Shown piece by piece: positions 30,979-38,678 of a stretch of DNA of 42,256 nucleotides. How positions within the stretch are numbered: position 1 is the first letter of the stretch; each line of letters starts with the position of its first letter. The stretch covers positions 1 through 42,256 of the forward strand of contig SHVN01000011.1 in the NCBI GenBank assembly GCA_009694215.1, written 5' to 3'. The translations under genes were made by a program, and so were the position numbers. Under the pieces are notes generated by a model. That model had not been told where the DNA came from. It saw only the letters and a program-made list of their open reading frames with translations, and did not search any database. This DNA comes from Xanthobacteraceae bacterium (GTDB taxonomy: Bacteria > Pseudomonadota > Alphaproteobacteria > Rhizobiales > Xanthobacteraceae).

Positions 30979-32424
30979 ATGCCGGTGCGGAGCGGAGCTG
31001 AATTCATCGACGGCCTGCGCTGCGCCCCGCGCGAGGTCTGGATCGCCGGCCGTCGGGTGGATGACGTCGCCGCCGATCCGGTGTTCGCGCGGCCGGTGCA
31101 GGCGGTCGCGATGCTCTACGACCTTCAGACGTCGTCCGAGCACCGCGAAGCGATGACCTGTCGGGACGCCGGCGGGGCTGAGCCCTATGGCGCCGCGTTC
31201 CTCACTCCGCGCAGCCAGGCCGATCTCGTCAAGCGCAGGCTTGCGATGAAGGTCTGGGCCGAAGCGAGCTTCGGCATGCTCGGCCGCTCGCCAGATTTTC
31301 TCAACACGACGCTGATGGCCTGGAACGACAGCGCCGAGTTTTTTGGCCAGCGCGGCGCCCGCTTCGCCGACAACGTCCGCAACTATTACAAATACTGCCG
31401 CGAGCGCGATCTGTTCGCCACCCACGCCATCGTCAACCCGCAGACCGACCGCTCCAAGGCTTCGCACCAGCACGGCGACCCGTTCGCCCATCTCGGCGTC
31501 GTCGAGAAAACCAAGGACGGCCTGATCGTGCGCGGGGCGAAGATGCTCGCCACACACGGCCCAACCGCCGACGAGCTGCTGGTCTATCCGCAGCCCGGCA
31601 TCCGCGACGGCGACGAGCGCCATGTGCTCGCCTTCGGCATCCCCTGCGCCACCAAGGGGCTGCGCTTCATCTGCCGCGAGCCGTTCGACGACGGAACGCA
31701 GTCGGCCTGGGACCATCCGCTCGGCGCGCGCTTCGAGGAGCCCGACGCGGTCTGCGTGTTCGACGATGTGCTGATCCCCTGGGACCGGGTGTTTCTCTAC
31801 GGCGACGTGAAGATGGGCAACGCGCTGTTCGCGCAGGCCAGCATCCGCAACTTCACCGGCCACCAGACCGCGGTCCGCGGCCTCGCCAAGTGCCAGTTGA
31901 TCGCCGGCATCGCCGTCGCGCTGACCCGGGCGGTGAAGTCCGACACCTTCCTGCATGTGCAGGAGCAGCTTGGCGAATGTCTGGGTTATCTGCAGCTCAT
32001 CGAGGCGGCGATCATGCTCGGCGAGCAGAAGGCCGAGCCGACCGCCGGAGGCGCAATCCGTCCGGCCTACGCGCCGCTGCAGGCGCTGCGTTATCACCTG
32101 CCCAAGTGGTACGAGCGCATGGTTCAGGTCACCCAGACGCTGGCCGGCGGCGGACTTCTCGTCAGCCCGACCGAAGCCGATCTGCGCTCGGAGATCGGCC
32201 CTGACATCGCTCGTTACTACAAGGGCGCGAACGCCGGAGCCGAGGAGCGCATCCGCACCTTCAAGCTTGCCTGGGACGCCACCGGCACGCAGTTCGGCCA
32301 GCGCATGCTGCACTACGAGCGCTACTACGCCGGCGACCCGGTGCGCGTCGGCGCCAGCTATTACAACGACTATGACGTCGCCCCGCTGCTGGCGATGGTG
32401 AAGCGGGCGCTCGCGGCTGGTTGA
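30979..32424 (+). CDS. 4-hydroxyphenylacetate 3-monooxygenase (HpaB)-family hydroxylase
   Basis: 481-aa FADH2-dependent hydroxylase of the HpaB/PvcC family. It starts MPVRSGAEFIDGLRCAPREV. Family landmarks are NYYKYCRERDLFATHAIVNP, QTDRSKASHQHGDPFAHLGV, the substrate/flavin loop GLIVRGAKMLATHGPTADE and VFDDVLIPWDRVFLYGD. Such enzymes hydroxylate phenols or chlorophenols using reduced flavin from a separate HpaC-type reductase, which is not in the window. The ATG at 30979 with GGGGAG is preferred to 30958. The gene is divergent from a Bug/RidA operon. The substrate is unknown. Confidence 0.9.
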   Translation: MPVRSGAEFIDGLRCAPREVWIAGRRVDDVAADPVFARPVQAVAMLYDLQTSSEHREAMTCRDAGGAEPYGAAFLTPRSQADLVKRRLAMKVWAEASFGMLGRSPDFLNTTLMAWNDSAEFFGQRGARFADNVRNYYKYCRERDLFATHAIVNPQTDRSKASHQHGDPFAHLGVVEKTKDGLIVRGAKMLATHGPTADELLVYPQPGIRDGDERHVLAFGIPCATKGLRFICREPFDDGTQSAWDHPLGARFEEPDAVCVFDDVLIPWDRVFLYGDVKMGNALFAQASIRNFTGHQTAVRGLAKCQLIAGIAVALTRAVKSDTFLHVQEQLGECLGYLQLIEAAIMLGEQKAEPTAGGAIRPAYAPLQALRYHLPKWYERMVQVTQTLAGGGLLVSPTEADLRSEIGPDIARYYKGANAGAEERIRTFKLAWDATGTQFGQRMLHYERYYAGDPVRVGASYYNDYDVAPLLAMVKRALAAG

Positions 32425-32483
32425 TAGTTGCCTGTCTTTGCGGCGGGGAATTCGCTCCTCAAGTGAGCGGCATGCAAGAAATG

Positions 32484-32508
32484 CCCGTTTTCGCTGGCGA
32501 AAAGCGGG
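32484..32508 (+). terminator. Hairpin after the HpaB-type gene
   Basis: An inverted repeat, CCCGTTTTCG (32484-32493) against CGAAAAGCGGG (32498-32508), has a 4-base loop and one bulged G. It lies 60 bases after the stop of the hydroxylase. There is no T tract after the stem, so termination is uncertain; it may be a dispersed repeat instead. The rest of the 32425-32656 gap shows nothing else I can name. Confidence 0.4.
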
Positions 32509-32656
32509 TTCCCTTCAGCGCTTCACAACATTGTAATGCAAGCTGACGGCACTGAATTTTGACGCCGGCGTTGTCTTCGAACGCCGAGCATTCCGCTCAC
32601 CAATCCCATCCAGCGTCGAGAGAACCCATTCTGCGCGCAAGCAGAGGAGCCGCCGC

Positions 32657-32821
32657 ATGTTCGAACAACAGAAGGCCGAGCCGAAAGCGCCGCCCTGCCC
32701 CATGTGTACGAGCCAGAAGATCCTGAAGCAGATTCACCGGCAACAGCCGGCCGATCATCTGATCTTCAAATGCGGAAACCGCGCAATCGAATATCCAGTC
32801 GTGGCGGAGCAACGCGCCTGA
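32657..32821 (+). CDS. Small zinc-ribbon protein, 54 aa
   Basis: A short frame from the ATG at 32657 starts MFEQQKAEPKAPPCPMC, continues TSQKILKQIHRQQPADHLIF, then KCGNRAIEYPVV, and ends at a TGA at 32819-32821. CPMC and a downstream KCG give three of the ligands of a small zinc ribbon. AGAGGAG lies 7 bases before the ATG, a strong ribosome site, and codon use matches the neighbours. Its stop lies 3 bases from that of the convergent GlcG/HbpS gene. Function unknown; nucleic-acid or metal binding is possible. Confidence 0.6.
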   Translation: MFEQQKAEPKAPPCPMCTSQKILKQIHRQQPADHLIFKCGNRAIEYPVVAEQRA

Positions 32822-32824
32822 ACT

Positions 32825-33253
32825 TCAGAAGGTGAATCGCTTCGCCCCCGAAATCGCCCCGAGCGCGGCCTCGGCGATCTCCCGGTCCTGTTCGCCGGTG
32901 CCTGAGCCTATCCCGATTGCGCCGATGACGTGGCCGTCCACGATCACCGGCAATCCCCCGAGCAGATTGATGCGCTGGCCGTCGGTGCCGAGCGCAAGCT
33001 TGATCTCAAGGGCGGGCGAAATGCCGCCAGTCGGAATGCCGTAGGCGGCCGCGGTCTTGGCTTTGCGCAGCGCGGTCTCGATGGAGAGCGCGAACGCCCC
33101 GTCCATCCGGCCCATGGTCAGGAGATGCCCGCCGGAATCGACGATGCAGATGCACTGCGGCACATTCATCTCCGTCGCTTTTGCAATCGCTGCGCTGAGG
33201 AGCTTCTGCGCCCCTTCGAACGTGAGCTTCATCGACGGTGCCGTATCTGCCAT
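32825..33253 (-). CDS. GlcG/HbpS-family haem- or cofactor-binding protein
   Basis: 142-aa protein of the GlcG/HbpS (DUF336) family. It starts MADTAPSMKLTFEGAQKLLS, and family blocks are VPQCICIVDSGGHLLTMGRM, DGAFALSIETALRKAKTAA, GGLPVIVDGHVIGAIGIGSG and TGEQDREIAEAAL. HbpS binds haem extracellularly in Streptomyces; GlcG-type members occur in catabolic operons with no settled role. No signal peptide is present here. The ATG at 33253 follows GGGGTGAGG and lies 4 bases after the stop of the upstream FAD monooxygenase, so the two are one operon and may act on the same substrate. Confidence 0.88.
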   Translation of the reverse strand: MADTAPSMKLTFEGAQKLLSAAIAKATEMNVPQCICIVDSGGHLLTMGRMDGAFALSIETALRKAKTAAAYGIPTGGISPALEIKLALGTDGQRINLLGGLPVIVDGHVIGAIGIGSGTGEQDREIAEAALGAISGAKRFTF

Positions 33254-33257
33254 TGCC

Positions 33258-34502
33258 TCACCCCTGTGGTCTTGAAACCTGTTGCACATGATAGCCCGCG
33301 ACCTTCTGGTAGCTCTCGAAGATCGCCTTCATTTCATCCTGGCTGATGACGTCTTCCAGCCGCTCGAAACGCTTGTCCCCGGTGCGCTGCTCGACGGTGT
33401 CGACGATGACATTCGGCGGCGCGGTGCGGTTCTGCACCACGATCCTGCTGGTCGGCGGCAGCCGCGCGTCCTCGTAGGCCTTCAGCGCCGCGAACGGGCC
33501 GGGCTCGCTCTTGAACAACCGCGCGAGCGTCGCGGCATCGAGGATCGCCTGCGCGCCGCCGTTGCCGCCCTGCGGATACATCGGATGCGCGGCGTCGCCC
33601 AGCAAAGTCACGCGCCCGAAACTCCAGCGTGGCAGCGGGTCGCGATCCACCATCGGATAGGACAGGATCTGCTCCGCATTGCGAATGAGCGCCGGCACGT
33701 CCATCCAGTCAAACACCCAGTCCCGATAGGTCGGGAAGAAGTCCTCGAGCCGCCCCGGCTTGTTCCAGTCGACCGGCACCGCCACCTCGCGCTCGATCTC
33801 GCAGACCCAGTTGAGCAGCAGGTTGCCCTTGCCGTCGTAGTTCTTGCGCAGCGGATAGATGATCATGGTCGCATGGCGCGCGCCGATGCGGGCGATGCTG
33901 GCCCCGGTCAGGAACGGCTTATGCACCGTCACGCCGCGCCACAAATTAAAGCCGCGGAACTTGAAGGGCCCCTCGTCGGGATAGAACTGCGTGCGAACGG
34001 CCGAGTGGATGCCGTCGCAGGCGATCAGCACGTCGCCCTGCTGCGACGGCAGCGCCCTGCCGTCGGGATCGGCGAAATGCGCGGTGACGCGGTCGCCGCT
34101 CTGCTCCACGCCCGTGCAGCGATGCCCGGTGATGAAATTCTCCGGCCCTATCCGCTCGCGCACGGCGCCCAGCAGCACGCGCTGCAGGTCGGGGCGCAAC
34201 AGCGAAATGTGCGGCCACTGGTGGCCCGCCGCCTTGCCGAACGGCTCGCGATAGACGAACTGGCCGTGGCGCGTGAAGAAGGCGTAGTCCTGCGGCTGGC
34301 AGGAGGTCGCGACCAGCGCATCCTCGAGGCCGAGCGCGCTCAGCTCCTTCATCGCATGCGCGCCGATATTGATGCCGATGCCCAGCGCCCGCATCTCAGC
34401 GGCGCTCTCGAACACGCGGATGCGGCGCGCCGTGCCCGAGGCATGCAGTGCCAGCGCGAGAGTGAGCCCGCCGATTCCCCCGCCGATGACGATCGCGTCC
34501 AT
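33258..34502 (-). CDS. FAD-dependent monooxygenase (salicylate-hydroxylase-like)
   Basis: 414-aa class A flavoprotein hydroxylase. The FAD Rossmann motif is at the start (MDAIVIGGGIGGLTLALALH, then E in FESAAEM). The central DG motif is VLIACDGIHSAVRTQF, and the GD motif is RVTLLGDAAHPMYPQGGNGG. The fold is that of salicylate and 3-hydroxybenzoate hydroxylases and PhzS-like enzymes. The substrate is probably an aromatic acid but cannot be named. It is followed after 4 bases by the GlcG/HbpS gene and is divergent from a Crp/Fnr-type regulator (139 bases between starts), which may control it. Confidence 0.9.
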   Translation of the reverse strand: MDAIVIGGGIGGLTLALALHASGTARRIRVFESAAEMRALGIGINIGAHAMKELSALGLEDALVATSCQPQDYAFFTRHGQFVYREPFGKAAGHQWPHISLLRPDLQRVLLGAVRERIGPENFITGHRCTGVEQSGDRVTAHFADPDGRALPSQQGDVLIACDGIHSAVRTQFYPDEGPFKFRGFNLWRGVTVHKPFLTGASIARIGARHATMIIYPLRKNYDGKGNLLLNWVCEIEREVAVPVDWNKPGRLEDFFPTYRDWVFDWMDVPALIRNAEQILSYPMVDRDPLPRWSFGRVTLLGDAAHPMYPQGGNGGAQAILDAATLARLFKSEPGPFAALKAYEDARLPPTSRIVVQNRTAPPNVIVDTVEQRTGDKRFERLEDVISQDEMKAIFESYQKVAGYHVQQVSRPQG

Positions 34503-34592
34503 CAGCCATTGTTAGAGCATGAATGCCATCTGCAAAAGCCACCGGACCGCCCCCGCCGGCCTGCGATTTTCGCCAGAACCGGCCTGCACAGC

Positions 34593-34611
34593 ATATCGGC
34601 TCGCCCGATAT
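34593..34611. promoter_or_regulatory. Inverted repeat upstream of the Crp/Fnr gene
   Basis: ATATCGG (34593-34599) and CCGATAT (34605-34611) form a palindrome with 5 central bases between the divergent monooxygenase and Crp/Fnr genes. It lies 31 bases before the regulator start, next to TGTAATAA, which could be a -10 element. It is a candidate operator, possibly for autoregulation. It does not match the Fnr consensus. Confidence 0.45.
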
Positions 34612-34641
34612 CGGTGTAATAAAGGGTGCAGGGGATGTCCG

Positions 34642-35331
34642 ATGCCACCAAAAGTGCACGAGACGCTGGAGAAGATCGGTCTCTTGCACGCGCTCGACCG
34701 CAAGGACCGCGAAACCTTCGAGCGCCGCTGCCAGTGGCGTCACGCCCGACCCAAGGAATGGCTACTCGAGCAGAATGACATCGGCACCGATATCTACTTC
34801 CTGACCAGCGGGGTCGTGCGGGTGCTGATCACGCCGACACCCGACCGCGAGGTCATATTGGACGACATCGAGGCCGGCGGCTATTTCGGCGAGATGGCGG
34901 CGATCGATGGGCAGCCCCGCTCGGCCGGCATTCTCGCCATCACCGACGCCACCATCGCCCGCATGCCGGCGCCGGTGTTTCGCGAGATCATCAACAAATA
35001 TCCCGACGTCAGCGAGCAGCTGCTCCGGCAGCTCGTCGCGCGCATCCGCGCGCTCGACCAGCGCGTCAACGAATTCAGCTCGATGGATGTCCGGCACAGG
35101 ATCTACGCCGAGCTGTTGCGGCGCTCGCGGCCAGACGCCATCGACAAGCGCCAGGCCGTGATCTCGCCGCCGCCGGTTCATTCCGACATCGCCTCGCGCG
35201 TGAGCACGCGGCGGGAGATGGTGGCGCGCGAGCTGAAGGCGCTCGAGCGTTCGGGGATGCTGACCAAGCGCCGGGGAGCGTTCGTTCTCACCAACGTCCC
35301 CAAGCTCATGCAAATGCTTGAAGGCGACTGA
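34642..35331 (+). CDS. Crp/Fnr-family transcriptional regulator
   Basis: 229-aa regulator. A cyclic-nucleotide-binding-type beta barrel spans about residues 15-130 (LEQNDIGTDIYFLTSGVVRV, GGYFGEMAAIDGQPRSAGIL, ATIARMPAPVFREIINKYPD). A dimer helix follows, then a winged HTH with recognition segment SDIASRVSTRREMVARELKA and wing GMLTKRRGAFVL. The GEMAAIDGQPRSA block resembles the cNMP phosphate-binding cassette (GE...R(S/T)A), so cAMP or cGMP could be the ligand. Fnr-type N-terminal Cys are not seen. The ATG at 34642 follows AGGGGAT; a longer start at 34519 adds a poorly conserved tail. It is divergent from the FAD monooxygenase. Confidence 0.88.
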   Translation: MPPKVHETLEKIGLLHALDRKDRETFERRCQWRHARPKEWLLEQNDIGTDIYFLTSGVVRVLITPTPDREVILDDIEAGGYFGEMAAIDGQPRSAGILAITDATIARMPAPVFREIINKYPDVSEQLLRQLVARIRALDQRVNEFSSMDVRHRIYAELLRRSRPDAIDKRQAVISPPPVHSDIASRVSTRREMVARELKALERSGMLTKRRGAFVLTNVPKLMQMLEGD

Positions 35332-35365
35332 AACGACGGGTTGGAGCGGCCGCCCGGCCGACCTG

Positions 35366-35587
35366 TTATTTCCCGATGTGCTGCGCGACCTCGACCAGCT
35401 TGGCGAAGCCGCTGGCCGCCGACAGCATGACGCCAAGCGCGACGGTGCAGAACACCAGCGCGACGGCAGATCTCAGGCCGAACGGCTGGGATCGGATGGG
35501 GTCGGTTTCATTGTGATGCTCGCGGATATAGGGGGCGCCGACGACCGAGAAGAATTCTGTGGGGTTCTTGTCGAAATGGTGGGGCAT
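35366..35587 (-). CDS. Small single-pass membrane protein, 73 aa
   Basis: The frame from the ATG at 35587 (MPHHFDKNPTEFFSVVGAPY) has a GGGAGA ribosome site. A soluble N-terminal 40 residues rich in His and Asn (IREHHNETDPIRSQP) is followed by one transmembrane helix (AVALVFCTVALGVMLSAASG) and a short Lys-containing tail. I do not recognise a family. The start sits beside two Fnr-like palindromes shared with the divergent htpG. It may be a stress-linked envelope peptide; this is only inferred from position. Longer in-frame starts run back through the palindromes and are unlikely. Confidence 0.6.
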   Translation of the reverse strand: MPHHFDKNPTEFFSVVGAPYIREHHNETDPIRSQPFGLRSAVALVFCTVALGVMLSAASGFAKLVEVAQHIGK

Positions 35588-35638
35588 GACCGTCTCCCTT
35601 GTTGTCCCGAAGATGGGCGATTCACCCGGATGGCTGAA

Positions 35639-35694
35639 GTGTGAAACGTCACAGCGTTGGAGAGGAGACGTGCGTGGTGTGTGAAACGTTACAC
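35639..35694. promoter_or_regulatory. Pair of Crp/Fnr-type palindromic sites
   Basis: Two near-identical sites lie 40 bases apart (start to start): GTGTGAAACGTCACA at 35639-35653 and GTGTGAAACGTTACAC at 35679-35694. The core TGTGA-N4-TCACA (TTACA in the second) has the 14-bp geometry of Fnr-family operators with Crp-like half-sites. The spacing puts them about four helical turns apart, on the same face of the DNA. They lie between the divergent small membrane protein gene and htpG. The Crp/Fnr regulator encoded 300 bases away is an obvious candidate binder. Confidence 0.5.
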
Positions 35695-35833
35695 GCCCGA
35701 AAAACATGATATGGAAACAGTATGTTACGGTCAGGCGCTCCGCCCGCCGGGCGGACGGCGGGCGGGCCTTGAACTGCCGCGGCTTGCTCGCCATCTGGTG
35801 CCGCGTTGAAATCGCTGGAGATACGGACCCGCC

Positions 35834-37729
35834 ATGACCACCGCTGCCGACACCAAACCCGAAAGCCGCGCCTTCGAGGCCGACGTCTCCCGCCTGCTGC
35901 ACCTGATGGTGCACTCGGTCTATTCCGACAAGGACGTATTCCTGCGCGAGCTGATCTCGAACGCCGCCGACGCCTGCGAACGGCTGCGCTATGAGGCCAT
36001 CGCCGCGCCCAAACTGCTCGGCGAGGATTCCAAGGCGCGCATCACCATCGCAATCGATGCCGACGCGAAGCGGCTCACCATCGAGGACAACGGCATCGGC
36101 ATGAGCCACGACGAGATGGTCGAGGCGCTGGGCACCATCGCGCGCTCCGGGACCAAGGCATTCATGGAGCGGATCGAGGCGAAAAAGGCCGGCGAAGGCG
36201 CAACCCTGATCGGGCAGTTCGGCGTCGGCTTCTACTCGGCCTTCATGGTCGCCGAAAAGGTCGATGTCGTCTCCCGCCGCGCCGGCTCCGGCGAGGCATG
36301 GCGCTGGTCCTCCGACGGCAAGGGCACCTATACGGTCGAGCCCGCCGCCACCGACGATGCGCCGGCGCGCGGCACCCGCGTCATCCTGCAAATCATGGAG
36401 GACGCAAAGTCATACACCGAGCGATTCACCATCGAGCGCATCGTCAAGGCCAACTCCGGCCACGTTCCAGTGCCGATCGCGATCATCGAGAAGCCGGGCG
36501 CGGAGCCGGACGAACTCGCCGACGGCGCCGCGCTCTGGACCAAGCCGCGCGCCGACATCAAGCCCGAGGACTACACCGACTTCTACCGCACCGTCGCCGG
36601 CGCCTTCGACGAGCCGGCGCTGACCGTGCATTTCCGCGCCGAGGGCCGCCACGAGTTCACCGCGCTCGCCTTCGTCCCCGGCACCCGGCCGTTCGACCTC
36701 TACGACGCCGAGCGGAAAGGGCGGATGAAGCTCTACGTCAAGCGCGTATTCATCACCGACGACGCCGAAATCCTGCCGCGGTATCTGCGCTTCGTGCGCG
36801 GGCTTGTGGATTCCGCCGACCTGCCGCTCAGCCTGTCGCGGGAGATGATCCAGTCGAGCCCCATCCTCGGCGCCATCAAGAAGAGCGTCACCGGCCGCGT
36901 CCTGGCCGACCTGGAAAAGCTCGCCGAGAGCAACGCCGAGGCCTACGGCAAAATCTGGGACGTGTTCGGCGCCGTACTCAAGGAAGGCATCTACGAGGAC
37001 TACGAGCGGCGCGACACGCTGCTCAAGCTCGCGCGTTTCCGCACCACGGCCTCCGCCGAGGCGCGGCGCAGCCTCAAGGACTATGTCGCGGCGCTCAAGC
37101 CCAGCCAGACCGCGATCTACTATATCGTCGGCGACGACCTGGCCCGGCTGGAACACTCCCCACAGCTCGAGGGTTTTCGCGCCCGCGGCATCGAAATCCT
37201 GCTGCTCGCCGACATGGTCGACAGCATGTGGGTCACCTCCGCGCCGTCGTTCACCGGCAAGAAGTTCCGTTCCGTGACGCAGGGCGCGGCCGACCTCGCG
37301 GAAATCCCTCTGCTCGACACCAAGGACGAAGCCAAGCCGGAAACCAACGAAGCGGTCTCCGGCTTCATCGCCTTCGTGAAGCTGACGCTCGGCGACGCGG
37401 TATCCGACGTTCGCGCGTCCGACCGGCTCACCGACAGCGCGGTCTGTCTCGTCGCCTCCGAGCACGGCCCGGACCGTGCGCTGGAAAAGCTGCTGCAGGG
37501 GTCGGGCCGGGTCATTTCGGCGGCAAAGCCCATCCTCGAGATCAACCCGCGCCATAGCCTCGTTGCCGCGCTCGCGGCCTTGGGCGACGACGAAAAATCC
37601 TTCAAGGAGGACGCCGCGCACCTGCTCTACGACGAGGCGCGCGTGCTCGACGGCGAGCGGCCGAACGACGCCAAGGGCTTTTCCGACCGTCTCGCGCGCC
37701 TGATCACGCGGGGCCTGGGGAAAGGCTAA
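35834..37729 (+). CDS. htpG: Hsp90-family chaperone HtpG
   Basis: 631-aa cytoplasmic chaperone that remodels client proteins by ATP-driven closure of its dimer. The N-terminal ATPase shows FLRELISNAADACERLRYEA, IEDNGIGMSHDEM and GQFGVGFYSAFMVAEKVDV. The middle domain has LYVKRVFITDDAEILPRYLR and FVRGLVDSADLPLSLSREM, and the C-terminal dimerisation domain is present. Length is normal. The ATG at 35834 is preceded by a weak GGAG 13 bases away. The stop runs into a possible 16-codon frame (37730-37780) with no clear identity. The gene may be controlled by the Fnr-like palindromes about 140 bases upstream. No sigma-32 promoter could be assigned. Confidence 0.97.
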   Translation: MTTAADTKPESRAFEADVSRLLHLMVHSVYSDKDVFLRELISNAADACERLRYEAIAAPKLLGEDSKARITIAIDADAKRLTIEDNGIGMSHDEMVEALGTIARSGTKAFMERIEAKKAGEGATLIGQFGVGFYSAFMVAEKVDVVSRRAGSGEAWRWSSDGKGTYTVEPAATDDAPARGTRVILQIMEDAKSYTERFTIERIVKANSGHVPVPIAIIEKPGAEPDELADGAALWTKPRADIKPEDYTDFYRTVAGAFDEPALTVHFRAEGRHEFTALAFVPGTRPFDLYDAERKGRMKLYVKRVFITDDAEILPRYLRFVRGLVDSADLPLSLSREMIQSSPILGAIKKSVTGRVLADLEKLAESNAEAYGKIWDVFGAVLKEGIYEDYERRDTLLKLARFRTTASAEARRSLKDYVAALKPSQTAIYYIVGDDLARLEHSPQLEGFRARGIEILLLADMVDSMWVTSAPSFTGKKFRSVTQGAADLAEIPLLDTKDEAKPETNEAVSGFIAFVKLTLGDAVSDVRASDRLTDSAVCLVASEHGPDRALEKLLQGSGRVISAAKPILEINPRHSLVAALAALGDDEKSFKEDAAHLLYDEARVLDGERPNDAKGFSDRLARLITRGLGKG

Positions 37730-37803
37730 ATGCCCGCGGTGTTGAACGAGCATCTTCAGGCGATCAAGGCCGCCGGCTAGCGCAGGCGCAATCGGACCTT
37801 AAT

Positions 37804-38321
37804 CTATTTCGTTCCGCCCGCCAGGAGCCGGTCGTAGTGCGCCTTGACCCGGCCGTAGCACTCGTAGGACGCCGACCGCAGACCCTCCAGATCGGCGATT
37901 TCGATCCGCCCCCGGCGGTAACGGATCAGGCCCGCGCTCTGCAGCGTGTTGGCAACCAGCGACACGCTGGTCCGCCGCACGCCCAGCATCTGCGCGACGA
38001 ACTCCTGGGTCAGCAGCAGCGTGTTGTCGCCGGCCAGATCCCGCGACCGCAAGAGCCAGCGCGACAGGCGGGCCTCGACGGTGTGCGAGGCGTTGCAGGC
38101 GGCGGACTGCTGCGCCTGCGCGAACAGCGTCTACTCGTGCCGGATCAGCGTCGTGCGGAAGGTTGCGCTCCGCTCGGCGGCCTTGCACAGCGTTGCGATG
38201 TCGAGGATCGAGGCGGCCCCTTCGATCTGAACGATGGCCCGGTTCAACGCCACCTTGCCATCGAGCGCGGCGAAGCCGCCGACGACGCCATCGCTTCCCA
38301 CCATTGCGGCCTCGATGATCT
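37804..38321 (-). pseudogene. Crp/Fnr-family regulator, 5'-truncated with internal stop
   Basis: One reverse frame encodes the back two-thirds of a rhizobial-type Crp/Fnr regulator. It begins QIIEAAMVGSDGVVGGFAAL and runs through NRAIVQIEGAASILDIATLC. The HTH part is LTQEFVAQMLGVRRTSVSLV with wing RYRRGRIEIADLEGL, stop at 37804. An in-frame TAG at 38131-38133 interrupts it (RHE*TLF). Upstream, homology ends at about 38320, exactly where an IS5 transposase fragment begins on the other strand. The N-terminal strands of the sensor barrel are gone, so the gene is dead through both lesions. It is unlike the intact Crp/Fnr gene at 34642. Confidence 0.82.
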
Positions 38322-38590
38322 GTGGCCGGAATTTAAGAAGGCGCTTGCGAGAATCCTGCCGCAGCTCAAAACTGACATCATCAAGCGCGCCGATCAGGCT
38401 AAAGGGTTTGTGGTGTTGCCGCGCCGTTGGGTCGTCGAGCGCACCATTGCTTGGCTCAACCGGTTCCGAAGGCTTGCCAAGGATTGCGAGATCCTCAATC
38501 GCAAGGCGCGGGCGTTCTTGCGCCTCGCGTCAATCCGCCTCATGCTCCGGATACTTTGTAATCCCGCTTGATGTTCCCGGACAGACTCTA
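38322..38590 (+). mobile_element. IS5-family element remnant (transposase C-terminus)
   Basis: The plus-strand frame through the stop at 38571 encodes the C-terminal quarter of an IS5-type transposase: EFKKALARILPQLKTDIIKR, then GFVVLPRRWVVERTIAWLNR and LRLASIRLMLRILCNPA. The WVVERTIAWLNR motif carries the last acidic residue of the DDE triad. The right end of the element probably lies near TTCCCGGACAGACTCTA (up to about 38590). The left part, including the first two catalytic residues, is missing. The fragment abuts the broken Crp/Fnr gene, so the insertion, then a deletion, destroyed that gene. Confidence 0.8.
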
Positions 38591-38678
38591 AGAGGCCGTT
38601 TCGAAAGGTGTTGAGGAAACGACATTTCCTTATCAGTCGTAGCGGATGCTGAAGCATACAAAGATAGAGTTGGAAATC

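Noticed and set aside
30943-32313. 456-codon frame antisense to the HpaB-type gene
   Set aside because: Shadow frame; the sense strand carries all HpaB landmarks.
36410-37753. 447-codon frame antisense to htpG
   Set aside because: Shadow frame over a clear Hsp90 gene.
37730-37780. 16-codon frame directly after the htpG stop
   Set aside because: Too short to support, no ribosome site of its own and no recognisable identity; possibly the remnant of a lost downstream gene.
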